Assembly (NCBI GenBank): GCA_028874075.1 | Contig: JAPPLU010000037.1 | Span: forward strand, 1 to 37,317 | Source of the DNA: Chloroflexota bacterium | GTDB lineage: Bacteria; Chloroflexota; Dehalococcoidia; Lucifugimonadales; UBA3495 | DNA length: 37,317 nt | Reading direction: 5' to 3' | In this document: in pieces, positions 16,206 to 23,549 of the stretch | How positions within the stretch are numbered: position 1 is the stretch's first letter | Layout of the letters: every line of letters begins with the position of its first letter | Program-made: the position numbers and the translations under genes | Notes under the pieces: model-generated | Told to the model about the DNA's origin: nothing | Database searches by the model: none | The model's input: only the letters and a program-made list of their open reading frames with translations

Positions 16206-17196
16206 CACGGCGCGGAAGCTGCTGCTGGTGGTTTTTCTGGTGTGCCTGGTATTTGCCGGAGTGGCGGGATATGGAGACTTCCAGGAAGTCTGGCGGCGCA
16301 TGTCTCAGTTCCCGCCTCTCTACCTCTTGTGGGCGTTCGGGTTGGCGTTGATCAATTACTTGCTGCGGTTCTTGCGCTGGGCCTTTTATTTGAAAATATT
16401 GCGGATCAACTTGTCCTTTCCCGCCAGTTTGCTGGTGTTTCTTGGTGGACTTGCAATGACCATCACCCCCGGCAAAGTTGGTGAGCTGGTGAAATGCTAC
16501 CTGCTGCGAGACCGGGCAAGCGTACCTGTTGCGGCTTCCGTTCCGGTTGTCTTGATGGAAAGGGTCACCGACCTTGTTTCCGTGGGCTTGATGGGCCTAC
16601 TTGGGCTATTCTTGTTACCCCCTCTGCTGTCTACGTCATTGCTGCTGGCCCTGGCAGTGGTAGCCGCCGCCCTGTATGTCCTTTCGACCCGGCACACGGA
16701 CCGCGCCTTGGGTCTACCTCTTGTCCGGCGGTGGCAGGCGGAAATACGGGAAGCGCGGCAGGGGATCAGGGCATTGTCTCGCCCCGGGCCGATGACAGCG
16801 GCATTGATCCTGGGTTTGGTTTCGTGGATAAGTGAGGGGGTGGCGCTCTGGGTTGTATTGAAGGGCTTGGGGACTGACATGAGCGTTCTCCTGTCCCTGC
16901 CGGTCTACGCCGGTTCGGTGCTGATCGGCGCCGCCACGACTCTCCCGGGCGGTCTGCTCGGTACAGAGGGAGCGATGGTTGCCATTCTTCAGCAAATCGG
17001 GGCTGAACGCGACGTTGCCGCCGCCGGGACGCTTATAGTACGGGTGGCTACGCTGTGGTTCGCAGTGGTTGTGGGTCTGGGGGCGCTGGGCATTCTCCAT
17101 TGGATTTTGCCGGTGCGTGATGTAAATGGACCGGTTAGGGGCGACTCCGAAGATAGGACTGCAGGCTCAGTTGGCGAAGGCGTTTCCGATGGATAA
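16198..17196 (+). CDS. Lysylphosphatidylglycerol-synthase-TM / UPF0104 flippase-like protein
   Basis: A 332-residue polytopic membrane protein with about eight hydrophobic segments. It carries the family signatures PGKVGELVK (about 89-97), LMERVTDLV (about 120) and LPGGLLGTEGAMVAILQ (about 253-269). The family includes MprF-type flippase domains and AglD-like proteins that move or process lipid-linked substrates. No soluble aminoacyl-transferase domain is attached, so it is not a full MprF. GTG 16198 overlaps larB by eight bases, indicating coupling, and its 3' end overlaps the next gene. With a prenyl-phosphate transferase next door, moving a prenyl-linked sugar across the membrane is a reasonable but unproven guess. 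Confidence 0.85.
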   Translation: MSSTARKLLLVVFLVCLVFAGVAGYGDFQEVWRRMSQFPPLYLLWAFGLALINYLLRFLRWAFYLKILRINLSFPASLLVFLGGLAMTITPGKVGELVKCYLLRDRASVPVAASVPVVLMERVTDLVSVGLMGLLGLFLLPPLLSTSLLLALAVVAAALYVLSTRHTDRALGLPLVRRWQAEIREARQGIRALSRPGPMTAALILGLVSWISEGVALWVVLKGLGTDMSVLLSLPVYAGSVLIGAATTLPGGLLGTEGAMVAILQQIGAERDVAAAGTLIVRVATLWFAVVVGLGALGILHWILPVRDVNGPVRGDSEDRTAGSVGEGVSDG

Positions 17197-18142
17197 CCGG
17201 CACGCCGAAGGCGAGGCTCTAGCTCCGCCCCGTGCAGCCTTTAGCGGGAAGGCCCTAATCCGGGTCCTGCGCCCGCGGCAATGGATCAAGAACGGCCTGG
17301 TGTTCTTGCCCTTCCTTTTTGCCGTTGATTTAGCCTGGTCCCCCTCCGAGTTAGAAGCGATTCCGGCTCTGCTGCTCGATGTGCTATTGGCGGCTGCAGC
17401 TTTCTGCGCCTTGTCCGCTGCAGTCTATGTCTTCAACGACCTCCAGGACCGGCAGTCCGACCGGAGTCATCCCGTCAAGCGGTTGCGCCCTCTGGCATCG
17501 GGTCAGGTAAGCTTTCCGCTGGCTATCCTGACGCTTGCCTGTTGCCTTGTGATGGGGCTTGTAATTTTCGCCCTTCTTGATCCGTTTCTAACGGGTATCG
17601 GTGTACTATACCTCGCCCTAAATGCAGGCTATTCCCTGGGGCTAAAGCGTCTGGTGGTGATTGATGTGCTCCTGGTGGCCAGCGGTTACGTTATCAGGAC
17701 GGTCGTTGGTGCATTGGTCATTGGGGTTGACCCTTCTCCCTGGCTGTACACGACCACCGGCGCGGCGGCCCTGTTTATCGTGCTGGGCCGGCGCTTTGCG
17801 GAGGTCAGGCTGGCTGGAGAAACCCCCGAAGTTCAGAGGCCTGTTTTGGGGCAATATCCCTTGCCTTTCGTCGGACAGCTCCTGATCATAACGGCGGCCA
17901 CGGCGCTGGTAAGTTATGCTCTTTACACTATTGAGGCTGCCAACCTGCCGGACAATGACGCCATGCTGCTTACCATACCTCTAGTGGCCTTTGGCCTTTT
18001 CCGGTTTCTTTACCTGGTACACACCAGCGACGATGCGGAGTATCCGGAGTTATTGATAGCAAGAGACTGGCCTATGGTAATATCGGTAGTGGTCTGGCTG
18101 GCTACGGCCGGAACAATTTTAGTGCTGGACGGTACAGGCTAA
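17189..18142 (+). CDS. UbiA-family prenyltransferase, decaprenyl-phosphate phosphoribosyltransferase type
   Basis: A 317-residue integral membrane enzyme with about eight helices. RPRQWIKN precedes helix 1. The first Asp-rich motif reads NDLQDRQSDRSHPVKRLRP (NDxxDxxxD) and the second region has IDVLLVASGYVIRTVVGA. Both match the DPPR synthase branch (Rv3806c-like), which transfers phosphoribose from PRPP to a polyprenyl phosphate, more than the quinone-forming UbiA enzymes. The product would feed prenyl-phospho-arabinose or ribose for cell-envelope glycans. ATG 17189 follows GAAGG and overlaps the previous stop by eight bases; the open frame back to 17126 is not needed. The DprE1/DprE2 epimerase genes are not present. 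Confidence 0.88.
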   Translation: MDNRHAEGEALAPPRAAFSGKALIRVLRPRQWIKNGLVFLPFLFAVDLAWSPSELEAIPALLLDVLLAAAAFCALSAAVYVFNDLQDRQSDRSHPVKRLRPLASGQVSFPLAILTLACCLVMGLVIFALLDPFLTGIGVLYLALNAGYSLGLKRLVVIDVLLVASGYVIRTVVGALVIGVDPSPWLYTTTGAAALFIVLGRRFAEVRLAGETPEVQRPVLGQYPLPFVGQLLIITAATALVSYALYTIEAANLPDNDAMLLTIPLVAFGLFRFLYLVHTSDDAEYPELLIARDWPMVISVVVWLATAGTILVLDGTG

Positions 18143-18164
18143 CCGTCTGTGGGAGTGACAGCAG

Positions 18165-19310
18165 ATGCAGCAAGACGACAATCCTGTAATTGCTCCGGCT
18201 CCTGCGCTCGGGGTTGAGACCGGCAGGACTGCAGGCCGATCTGTAGTTGCCGTGGTGGCGACCCGCCCGGAAACGGTGCTCGAGGATGTAGGGCGGGCAA
18301 TGGCGCTGGCCGGTGTTGAAAGGGTACTTTCACCGGACCTGGCGACCCTGTTGAAAATAAACATTTCCTGGCAACACTGGTACCCTGGATGTTCCACCAC
18401 ACCCTGGCAACTGGAAGGCGTGGTCCAGGGTCTGCAGAAACTGGGGCACAGTGACCTGATTGCGGCCCATAACGGCACTGTGGTTGTGGATTCCTACGAG
18501 GGAGAGGAAAACAACAAGCACAAAGCGGTGCAGGACAAGTACAGCCTTTCAACGGTCCATTTAGATTCGCCTCCCAACGTCTGGATTGACTACAAACCCC
18601 GAGCAGAGATGCTGGTGTTGGACGATATATTCCCGGAAGGTATCCAGATACCTGAGATCTTTCCTGGGAAAAACATCATTCAACTTCCCACCATGAAGAC
18701 CCACGTCTTCACCACGATGACCGGCGCGATGAAGAATGCCTTTGGCGGCCTGCTTCACCGCAAGCGCCACTGGACCCATTCAGTCATTCACGAGACCCTG
18801 GTGGACTTGCTGGCAATCCAGCAGGAAATCCACCCGGGCATTTTTGCGGTGATGGACGGTACTTTCGCCGGAGATGGCCCCGGCCCGCGGGCCATGCGCT
18901 GGCATGTGAAGAATCTCATCCTGGCGAGTGCAGATCAGGTGGCCATAGACGCGGTGGCTGCTCACATGATGGGCTTTGACCCCATGAACCTGAAGTTCAT
19001 TCGCCTGGCCCACGAACGGGGCCTGGGATGCGGGGATCTGTCGCAGATTGAAGTGGTGGGCGAAGATATTAGCGAGGTAAACTGGCGTTTTTCCGGCACG
19101 GAAAATACGTTCGCCAGCAAGGGCCAAAAGTTGATTTACTGGGGACCACTCAAGCCGCTGGAAAATTTCCTGCTGCGCAGCCCGCTGGCCTCGTGGGCTT
19201 ACATGGCTTCCAACGTGTACCACAATGGGTACTGGCTGAACACCCATGGCAAGGGCCGTATCAACGCCGCGCTTAAAACGGAGTGGGGAAAGCTGTTTCA
19301 GTCTTATTAG
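18165..19310 (+). CDS. DUF362 domain protein
   Basis: A 381-residue protein of the DUF362 family, whose biochemical role is not established. The pattern is complete: KINISWQHWYPGCSTTPW early, LPTMKTHVFTTMTGAMKNAF in the centre, VMDGTFAGDGPGPR and ASADQVAIDAVAAHMMGFDP later. It lacks the C-terminal ferredoxin-like cluster that some members carry, and no CxxC motif is present. No signal peptide or membrane segment is seen. ATG 18165 follows GGGAG at about ten nucleotides and lies 22 bp after the prenyltransferase, so it is probably the last gene of the larB operon. It faces larC, 21 bp away. A role with the nickel-pincer cofactor is suggested by position only. Confidence 0.85.
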   Translation: MQQDDNPVIAPAPALGVETGRTAGRSVVAVVATRPETVLEDVGRAMALAGVERVLSPDLATLLKINISWQHWYPGCSTTPWQLEGVVQGLQKLGHSDLIAAHNGTVVVDSYEGEENNKHKAVQDKYSLSTVHLDSPPNVWIDYKPRAEMLVLDDIFPEGIQIPEIFPGKNIIQLPTMKTHVFTTMTGAMKNAFGGLLHRKRHWTHSVIHETLVDLLAIQQEIHPGIFAVMDGTFAGDGPGPRAMRWHVKNLILASADQVAIDAVAAHMMGFDPMNLKFIRLAHERGLGCGDLSQIEVVGEDISEVNWRFSGTENTFASKGQKLIYWGPLKPLENFLLRSPLASWAYMASNVYHNGYWLNTHGKGRINAALKTEWGKLFQSY

Positions 19311-19331
19311 ACGGGTGTCAGGGTCTGGATG

Positions 19332-20540
19332 CTAGGCCAGGTATTCTTCCCATGCCCGCGCCTCGGCAAGGCGGTAGACATCCTGCAATGGTTGGCCGGA
19401 TTCCAACGCCAACAGGCGGCAGTCTTCGAACTCCGGGGCAGCGGCAACGACGGCGCCGGACAAGTACTTCAACTTGATCCGAACCGGTCCTAGAGCCGTT
19501 TCCACTTGAACGGTCTTCCGCTCCGCTGCGTACCTCTCCACCGGACGGCTGCGTACCCCCAGCGTGGGGGTTTCCCTGAGTATCACTTTCGCGGCTACAC
19601 TTTCCAAATGCTTCGGCACCAATGCGGACAGGATGATTCCCGGACGGTTCTTCTTCATTTGGATGGGTGTGTGCCACACATCCAAGGCTCCCAGGCTAAA
19701 CAGTCTCTCCTGGGCATAACCCAGGACTTCGCCGGTTACATCATCCAGGTTAGTTTCCAATAACACGATTCCCAGCTGTTTGTCGGCGAAACCGGGATCC
19801 GAAGAAGCCTGATTCGAGGTCTCCCCCAGCCAGATGCGGACCACGTTGGGGAAAGCCTCTGGATTCTTTCCACCCAAGCCGACGCCTATGGCATCTACTG
19901 ACATGGCGGGTCTTTCAAATGTTGCCAGGGTGGTGATGATGGCGGCGCCGGTGGGTGTGGTAAGTTCCCCTATGCCCTGGTGGATTGGCAGTTCCGGCGT
20001 AACGGGAGCCCCGGCCATCGCCACCAGTTCCAGCGTTGCCGGGGCAGGATTGGAGTAACCGCCAGGCCAGCGGGGCGGAGAGGCTGCGCCCAAGACCAGA
20101 GGAGCGGAATAAACTTCGCTGACTTCAAGATGATGCAGACCATATACGAACCCAACCACGTCCACCAACGTGTCGGCTGTGCCCAGTTCCTCAAGCTCAA
20201 GGACATCCGGCTCTTCGCCATGCACCCGACACTCGGCCTGCCACAAGTTGTTCAAAACTCGTAAGCTGCTCGACTTAACCTTCTCAGGCAACGTGCTGGC
20301 AGCAACAACGTCGTTCAGTTCCCTGGGCGTAAACCGCTCGCTTTCGTCCAGAGTGACGGACAGCTTGGCGCCGCGAACTTCGCATCTGGTTTCCTGGGAG
20401 GTAGAGAGCTGGCAACCGACTATTCCCAGCGATGCCAGACCTTCCCGCAAAGCATCCAAGGGCAAGCCCAAATCCAATAGAGCGCCAAGCAGCATATCGC
20501 CGCTAGCGCCTCCGATGGACTGAATATAGGCAGCTTTCAT
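19332..20540 (-). CDS. larC: LarC, nickel-pincer cofactor nickel insertase (single reading frame)
   Basis: LarC is the CTP-dependent cyclometallase that inserts Ni into the bis-thiocarboxylate nucleotide. From ATG 20540 the protein has 402 residues with GGASGDMLLGALLDLG at the start, NPAPATLELV, ELTTPTGAAIITTLA, and the C-terminal-half signature ETNLDDVTGEVLGYAQERLF, then MKKNRPGIILSALV. It is one continuous frame, unlike L. plantarum larC1/larC2, which need a frameshift. The usual HFHEVGA motif reads ELEELGT (residues 115-121), so its histidines are missing. The frame extends to 20567 with no ribosome-binding site. It lies 67 bp downstream of larE on the same strand. Confidence 0.9.
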   Translation of the reverse strand: MKAAYIQSIGGASGDMLLGALLDLGLPLDALREGLASLGIVGCQLSTSQETRCEVRGAKLSVTLDESERFTPRELNDVVAASTLPEKVKSSSLRVLNNLWQAECRVHGEEPDVLELEELGTADTLVDVVGFVYGLHHLEVSEVYSAPLVLGAASPPRWPGGYSNPAPATLELVAMAGAPVTPELPIHQGIGELTTPTGAAIITTLATFERPAMSVDAIGVGLGGKNPEAFPNVVRIWLGETSNQASSDPGFADKQLGIVLLETNLDDVTGEVLGYAQERLFSLGALDVWHTPIQMKKNRPGIILSALVPKHLESVAAKVILRETPTLGVRSRPVERYAAERKTVQVETALGPVRIKLKYLSGAVVAAAPEFEDCRLLALESGQPLQDVYRLAEARAWEEYLA

Positions 20541-20607
20541 AGAAAAGCCTGAAGGGCAAGGCGCCAAGTCTAAAGACTGTTGGAGTTAGTCGTGGCCCAA
20601 AGCCGGG

Positions 20608-21438
20608 TTAATGGAGCAACTGGTCGTTTAGACTGCCTGAGCGCAGACCTGACAAGTCAAGGGACACCCACAGGTAGCCGATCTCCTTCAGGGCAGCCGC
20701 TATTTCCTTACGGCGGGCGAATGCCAGTTCTATCTCGGCCTCTCCCACCTCCACTCGGCAATGGTTTTGGTGGTGGCGGGCCCTTACTTCTCGCAAGCCA
20801 AGGCCTCGGAGGTAGTCCTCCGCCCGTTCAATCATTGAAAGGTTTTCCAGCGTTACCGGGGTGCCGTAGGGAATCCTCGACGAAAGGCAGGGCTGGGCCG
20901 GCTTGTCCCATACGGGCAGGCCCAGGTGCTTCGCCAGCCGGCGCACGGCCTCCTTGTTCAAGTTTGCCTCAACCAGAGGGCTGCGAACCCGGTTCTCGGC
21001 TGCTGCCTGAAGACCTGGCCGATAATCACCCAGGTCGTCGAGGTTGGCACCGTTCGCGACCCAGTTGTAGCCTTCGGATTCGGCGAGCCTGCATAGTTCT
21101 GTGTAGAGTTCAGTCTTGCAGAAGTAGCAGCGGTTTGGGGCGTTGGCAGCATAACCCTCCCGTGCCATTTCGTCGGTGTTGATTGTCTTGTGGAAAAAGC
21201 CGAACTCCTGGGCCAGGACCTCCGCCCCTTGCAGCTCCCTGGCTGCCAGGGCCGGGGAAACGGCGGTAACCGATAAGGCGCGGTCTCCCAGGGCCCGGTG
21301 GGCTGCCACAGCCAATAGTGCGCTGTCGACGCCTCCCGAATACGCGACAACTACCGAACCCATTTCCCGCAAAATGGTTTCCAGTTTCTGCAGTTCATTG
21401 AGGGTAGTGGTGGTGTCGTGAGGGGCGCTTTTTGCCAT
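20608..21438 (-). CDS. larE: LarE, sulfur transferase for nickel-pincer cofactor
   Basis: An ATP-pyrophosphatase-type enzyme that activates the pyridinium dicarboxylate by AMPylation or CoA exchange and inserts sulfur. The 276 residues hold the PP-loop SGGVDS at 34-39. Cys104 and Cys107 lie in NRCYFCK and Cys184 in QPCLSSR. The last matches the sacrificial cysteine of L. plantarum LarE (Cys176), and the added CxxC pair is the pattern of the LarE class that binds a [4Fe-4S] cluster and can turn over. Start is ATG 21438. It is the first gene of a larE-larC pair, divergent from the VOC protein; a - strand TATAAT at 21501-21496 without a clear -35 may be its promoter. Confidence 0.93.
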   Translation of the reverse strand: MAKSAPHDTTTTLNELQKLETILREMGSVVVAYSGGVDSALLAVAAHRALGDRALSVTAVSPALAARELQGAEVLAQEFGFFHKTINTDEMAREGYAANAPNRCYFCKTELYTELCRLAESEGYNWVANGANLDDLGDYRPGLQAAAENRVRSPLVEANLNKEAVRRLAKHLGLPVWDKPAQPCLSSRIPYGTPVTLENLSMIERAEDYLRGLGLREVRARHHQNHCRVEVGEAEIELAFARRKEIAAALKEIGYLWVSLDLSGLRSGSLNDQLLH

Positions 21439-21528
21439 TATTTCGGTCCGTTTGCTACCATTTGCATGATGGATTTCAGGGTTTGAGCCTTAGACATTAT
21501 ACCAGCGAGTTGAAGCGGAGAGTTCAGG

Positions 21529-21894
21529 TTGACGGTACAAAGCATCAGCGCAGTGACTTTGGGAGTGGGAGATATGGCCCGCTCCGTGGCGTTCTACCGG
21601 GATGGGGTTGGTCTGAGAATGCTGTATGGCGGTGAAGGAGCAGGTTTTACCAGTTTCCAAGTAGGTGAGGGTTACTTGAACCTGATACTTACTGACCAAG
21701 AGCTAAAGTGGTGGGGCCGGACCATATTCCACGTGGACGATGTAGACCGGATGCACCTGCGCCTGATTGACGCAGGGCTGGTTGCTGACACGGAACCGGC
21801 CGACGCGCCGTGGGGGGAGAGGTATTTTCACATCACCGACCCCGACGGCCACGAACTCAGCTTCGCCCGCCCCCTGGACGGTTTAGAACACTGA
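21529..21894 (+). CDS. VOC superfamily (glyoxalase/bleomycin-resistance-like) protein
   Basis: A 121-residue vicinal-oxygen-chelate protein. Two beta-alpha-beta-beta-beta units are visible: VTLGVGDMARSVAFYRDGVG near the start, and IFHVDDVDRMHLRLIDAGL then FHITDPDGHELSFARP. Metal ligands of true glyoxalase I are only partly matched, so enzymatic activity and substrate cannot be assigned. The start is TTG 21529 with GGAG eight nucleotides upstream. The 3' end overlaps the opposite-strand acetyltransferase gene by 38 bp. Confidence 0.82.
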   Translation: MTVQSISAVTLGVGDMARSVAFYRDGVGLRMLYGGEGAGFTSFQVGEGYLNLILTDQELKWWGRTIFHVDDVDRMHLRLIDAGLVADTEPADAPWGERYFHITDPDGHELSFARPLDGLEH

Positions 21895-22372
21895 GCAGGT
21901 CTTTGCCGTAATGGAGGACGGTTACCTCGCCGTACTCGGTTTGACCCGACAGCCGGTAGCCCGTTCCTTCGTAGAGGGCTATGGCAGGCTGAAGTGGTTT
22001 AATTGTGGATAGGATCATGCTAGCGTATCCCTGCTGATGTGCGAAGTCTTCAGCCGTATCCAACAACTTGCGACCAAGACCCTTCCGGCGCCACTTGATG
22101 TCCACGGCCATTCGACGCAATTCACAGGATTTGGGATCCTTTTGTTGAACCCCTACCATGCCAATAACCCGCCCGCAGGCTTCAGCCACCCAAAAGTTGC
22201 TGCCGGGCTGGAGGTAGTTTCGGGAAACGTCGGCCAGGTCTCCCGCCAGGGTGTCGTTGATGTAGGCCTCAAGCTCCCGTTCAACACCAGCGGAAAACTG
22301 GCGCTGCCCCTCAGCGAATAAGCGGCGAACGTCGTCCGCATCATCTTGCCGGAACTGGCGAATTGAGAACAA
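21857..22372 (-). CDS. GNAT family N-acetyltransferase
   Basis: A 171-residue GCN5-related acetyltransferase. It has IRQFRQDDADDVRRLF at the start, acceptor-side strands (WVAEACGRVIGMVGV, ELRRMAVD), and the acetyl-CoA loop RRKGLGRKLLDTAEDFA (R/Q-x-x-G-x-G/A). It ends with ALYEGTGYRLSG. The acceptor substrate is unknown. The only start after the upstream in-frame stop is TTG 22372, preceded by GGGGTGAT. It is on the same strand as and downstream of ychF, 24 bp after the ychF stop. Confidence 0.85.
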   Translation of the reverse strand: MFSIRQFRQDDADDVRRLFAEGQRQFSAGVERELEAYINDTLAGDLADVSRNYLQPGSNFWVAEACGRVIGMVGVQQKDPKSCELRRMAVDIKWRRKGLGRKLLDTAEDFAHQQGYASMILSTIKPLQPAIALYEGTGYRLSGQTEYGEVTVLHYGKDLLSVLNRPGGGRS

Positions 22373-22395
22373 ACAAGATCACCCCGCAGCGCAGG

Positions 22396-23487
22396 TTACA
22401 CATTCACCAGGAAGTTGATCACGTCTCCGTCTTTAACCGGGTAGGTCTTACCCTCGGAGCGGAGCGCCCCTTCCTTGCGACCCTGGGCAATATTCCCGCA
22501 GCGGCACAGGTCATCGTAGGGAATAACCTCGGCCCGGATGAAGCCCCGAACGAAGTCGGAGTGAATAGTGCCGGCGGCCTCCTGGGCCGGGATGCCGCTG
22601 GGCACGCTCCACGCCCTGACCTCGTCCGGCCCCACGGTCAGGAAGGAAACAAGGCCCAGGGTGCTGTAGCTGGTGCGAATGACCCGATTCATGGCGGAAT
22701 CGTCCAGGCCCAGGTCGGTGCGGAACTCCTCGGCTTCTTCGTCGGGCATCAATGCCAGTTCAGCCTCCAGTTTGGCGCTGAGGCAGACTTCGCCCAACTG
22801 GCTAACCGCCGGCAACTCTATATCCAGCGAGTCCAGCGCAGGCTCGGGCCCGTCTTCGTTGGTGTTGAAGACCACGATAATCGGCTTGCCGGTGAGGAGT
22901 TGATAATTTATCAGAATGGCCGATTCTGAATCAGTTACCTGTTGCGAGCGCAGTGGAATCCCGGCTTCCAGGCCTCCCTTCACTTTCCGTATTGTGTCCA
23001 GTTGGCGGGTCATAGCCGGACGCTCCGCAGGTTTGGCCTTCTTCATGCCGTCTTCCAGGCGTTCCACGGCCCGGTCCATAACTTCCAGGTCTGCGAAGGT
23101 CAGTTCACCAAGCATGGTTTCCACGTCCCGGCCCGGGTCGATTGTCTCCATGGGGTGCATCACTGAGGGATTGTCGAAGGCCCGCACCACCACCAGAAAG
23201 GCGTCGGCGCCCTGGAGAATGTTGCGGTACTGGCCCACTATGCCCTGGGACTTGGCCAGGGATTCAGGACCAGGTACGTCCCAATATTTTATCTCCGCCG
23301 GCACCACCCGCTTTGGGTTGTACATGCCGGAGAGGACTTCCAGCCTGGGGTCGGGGACCTTCACCACTCCCAAGTGCATTTCAGTAGCAGACCCGCTGGC
23401 GCCGCTGGTGTCAGCTTGGCCGCGGGTCAATGCGTTAAAAACCGTGGTCTTCCCGGCCTGGGGAAGACCGATAATTCCTATGTCCAT
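22396..23487 (-). CDS. ychF: YchF/OLA1-type ATPase (Obg family)
   Basis: A 363-residue ribosome-associated P-loop NTPase. Family members prefer ATP because the G4 motif NKxD is changed. Here G1 is GLPQAGKTT near residue 7, G3 lies in YWDVPGPESLAKSQG (a DxPG), and G4 reads FNTNEDG, the NxxE form. The C-terminal TGS-like domain (AGTIHSDFVRGFIRAEVI ... VKDGDVINFLVN) is present. The frame is open another 60 codons upstream into the thiolase gene, but homology starts at MDIGIIGLPQ (ATG 23487), with only a weak ribosome-binding site. It is 62 bp downstream of the thiolase-like gene. Confidence 0.93.
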   Translation of the reverse strand: MDIGIIGLPQAGKTTVFNALTRGQADTSGASGSATEMHLGVVKVPDPRLEVLSGMYNPKRVVPAEIKYWDVPGPESLAKSQGIVGQYRNILQGADAFLVVVRAFDNPSVMHPMETIDPGRDVETMLGELTFADLEVMDRAVERLEDGMKKAKPAERPAMTRQLDTIRKVKGGLEAGIPLRSQQVTDSESAILINYQLLTGKPIIVVFNTNEDGPEPALDSLDIELPAVSQLGEVCLSAKLEAELALMPDEEAEEFRTDLGLDDSAMNRVIRTSYSTLGLVSFLTVGPDEVRAWSVPSGIPAQEAAGTIHSDFVRGFIRAEVIPYDDLCRCGNIAQGRKEGALRSEGKTYPVKDGDVINFLVNV

Positions 23488-23549
23488 ACGGTTAGAGCAT
23501 CCACCATCTCTTGTATTTGTACTTGCCTTATCTTGTCTGAGTATTTGCC

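Noticed and set aside
18165..19310. DUF362 protein as a direct LarA homologue
   Set aside because: I see no match to LarA's DUF2088 motifs or its cofactor-binding lysine/histidine pattern; only the neighbourhood suggests a link.
19332..20540. Programmed frameshift splitting larC as in L. plantarum
   Set aside because: The N- and C-terminal LarC parts are in one continuous frame here.
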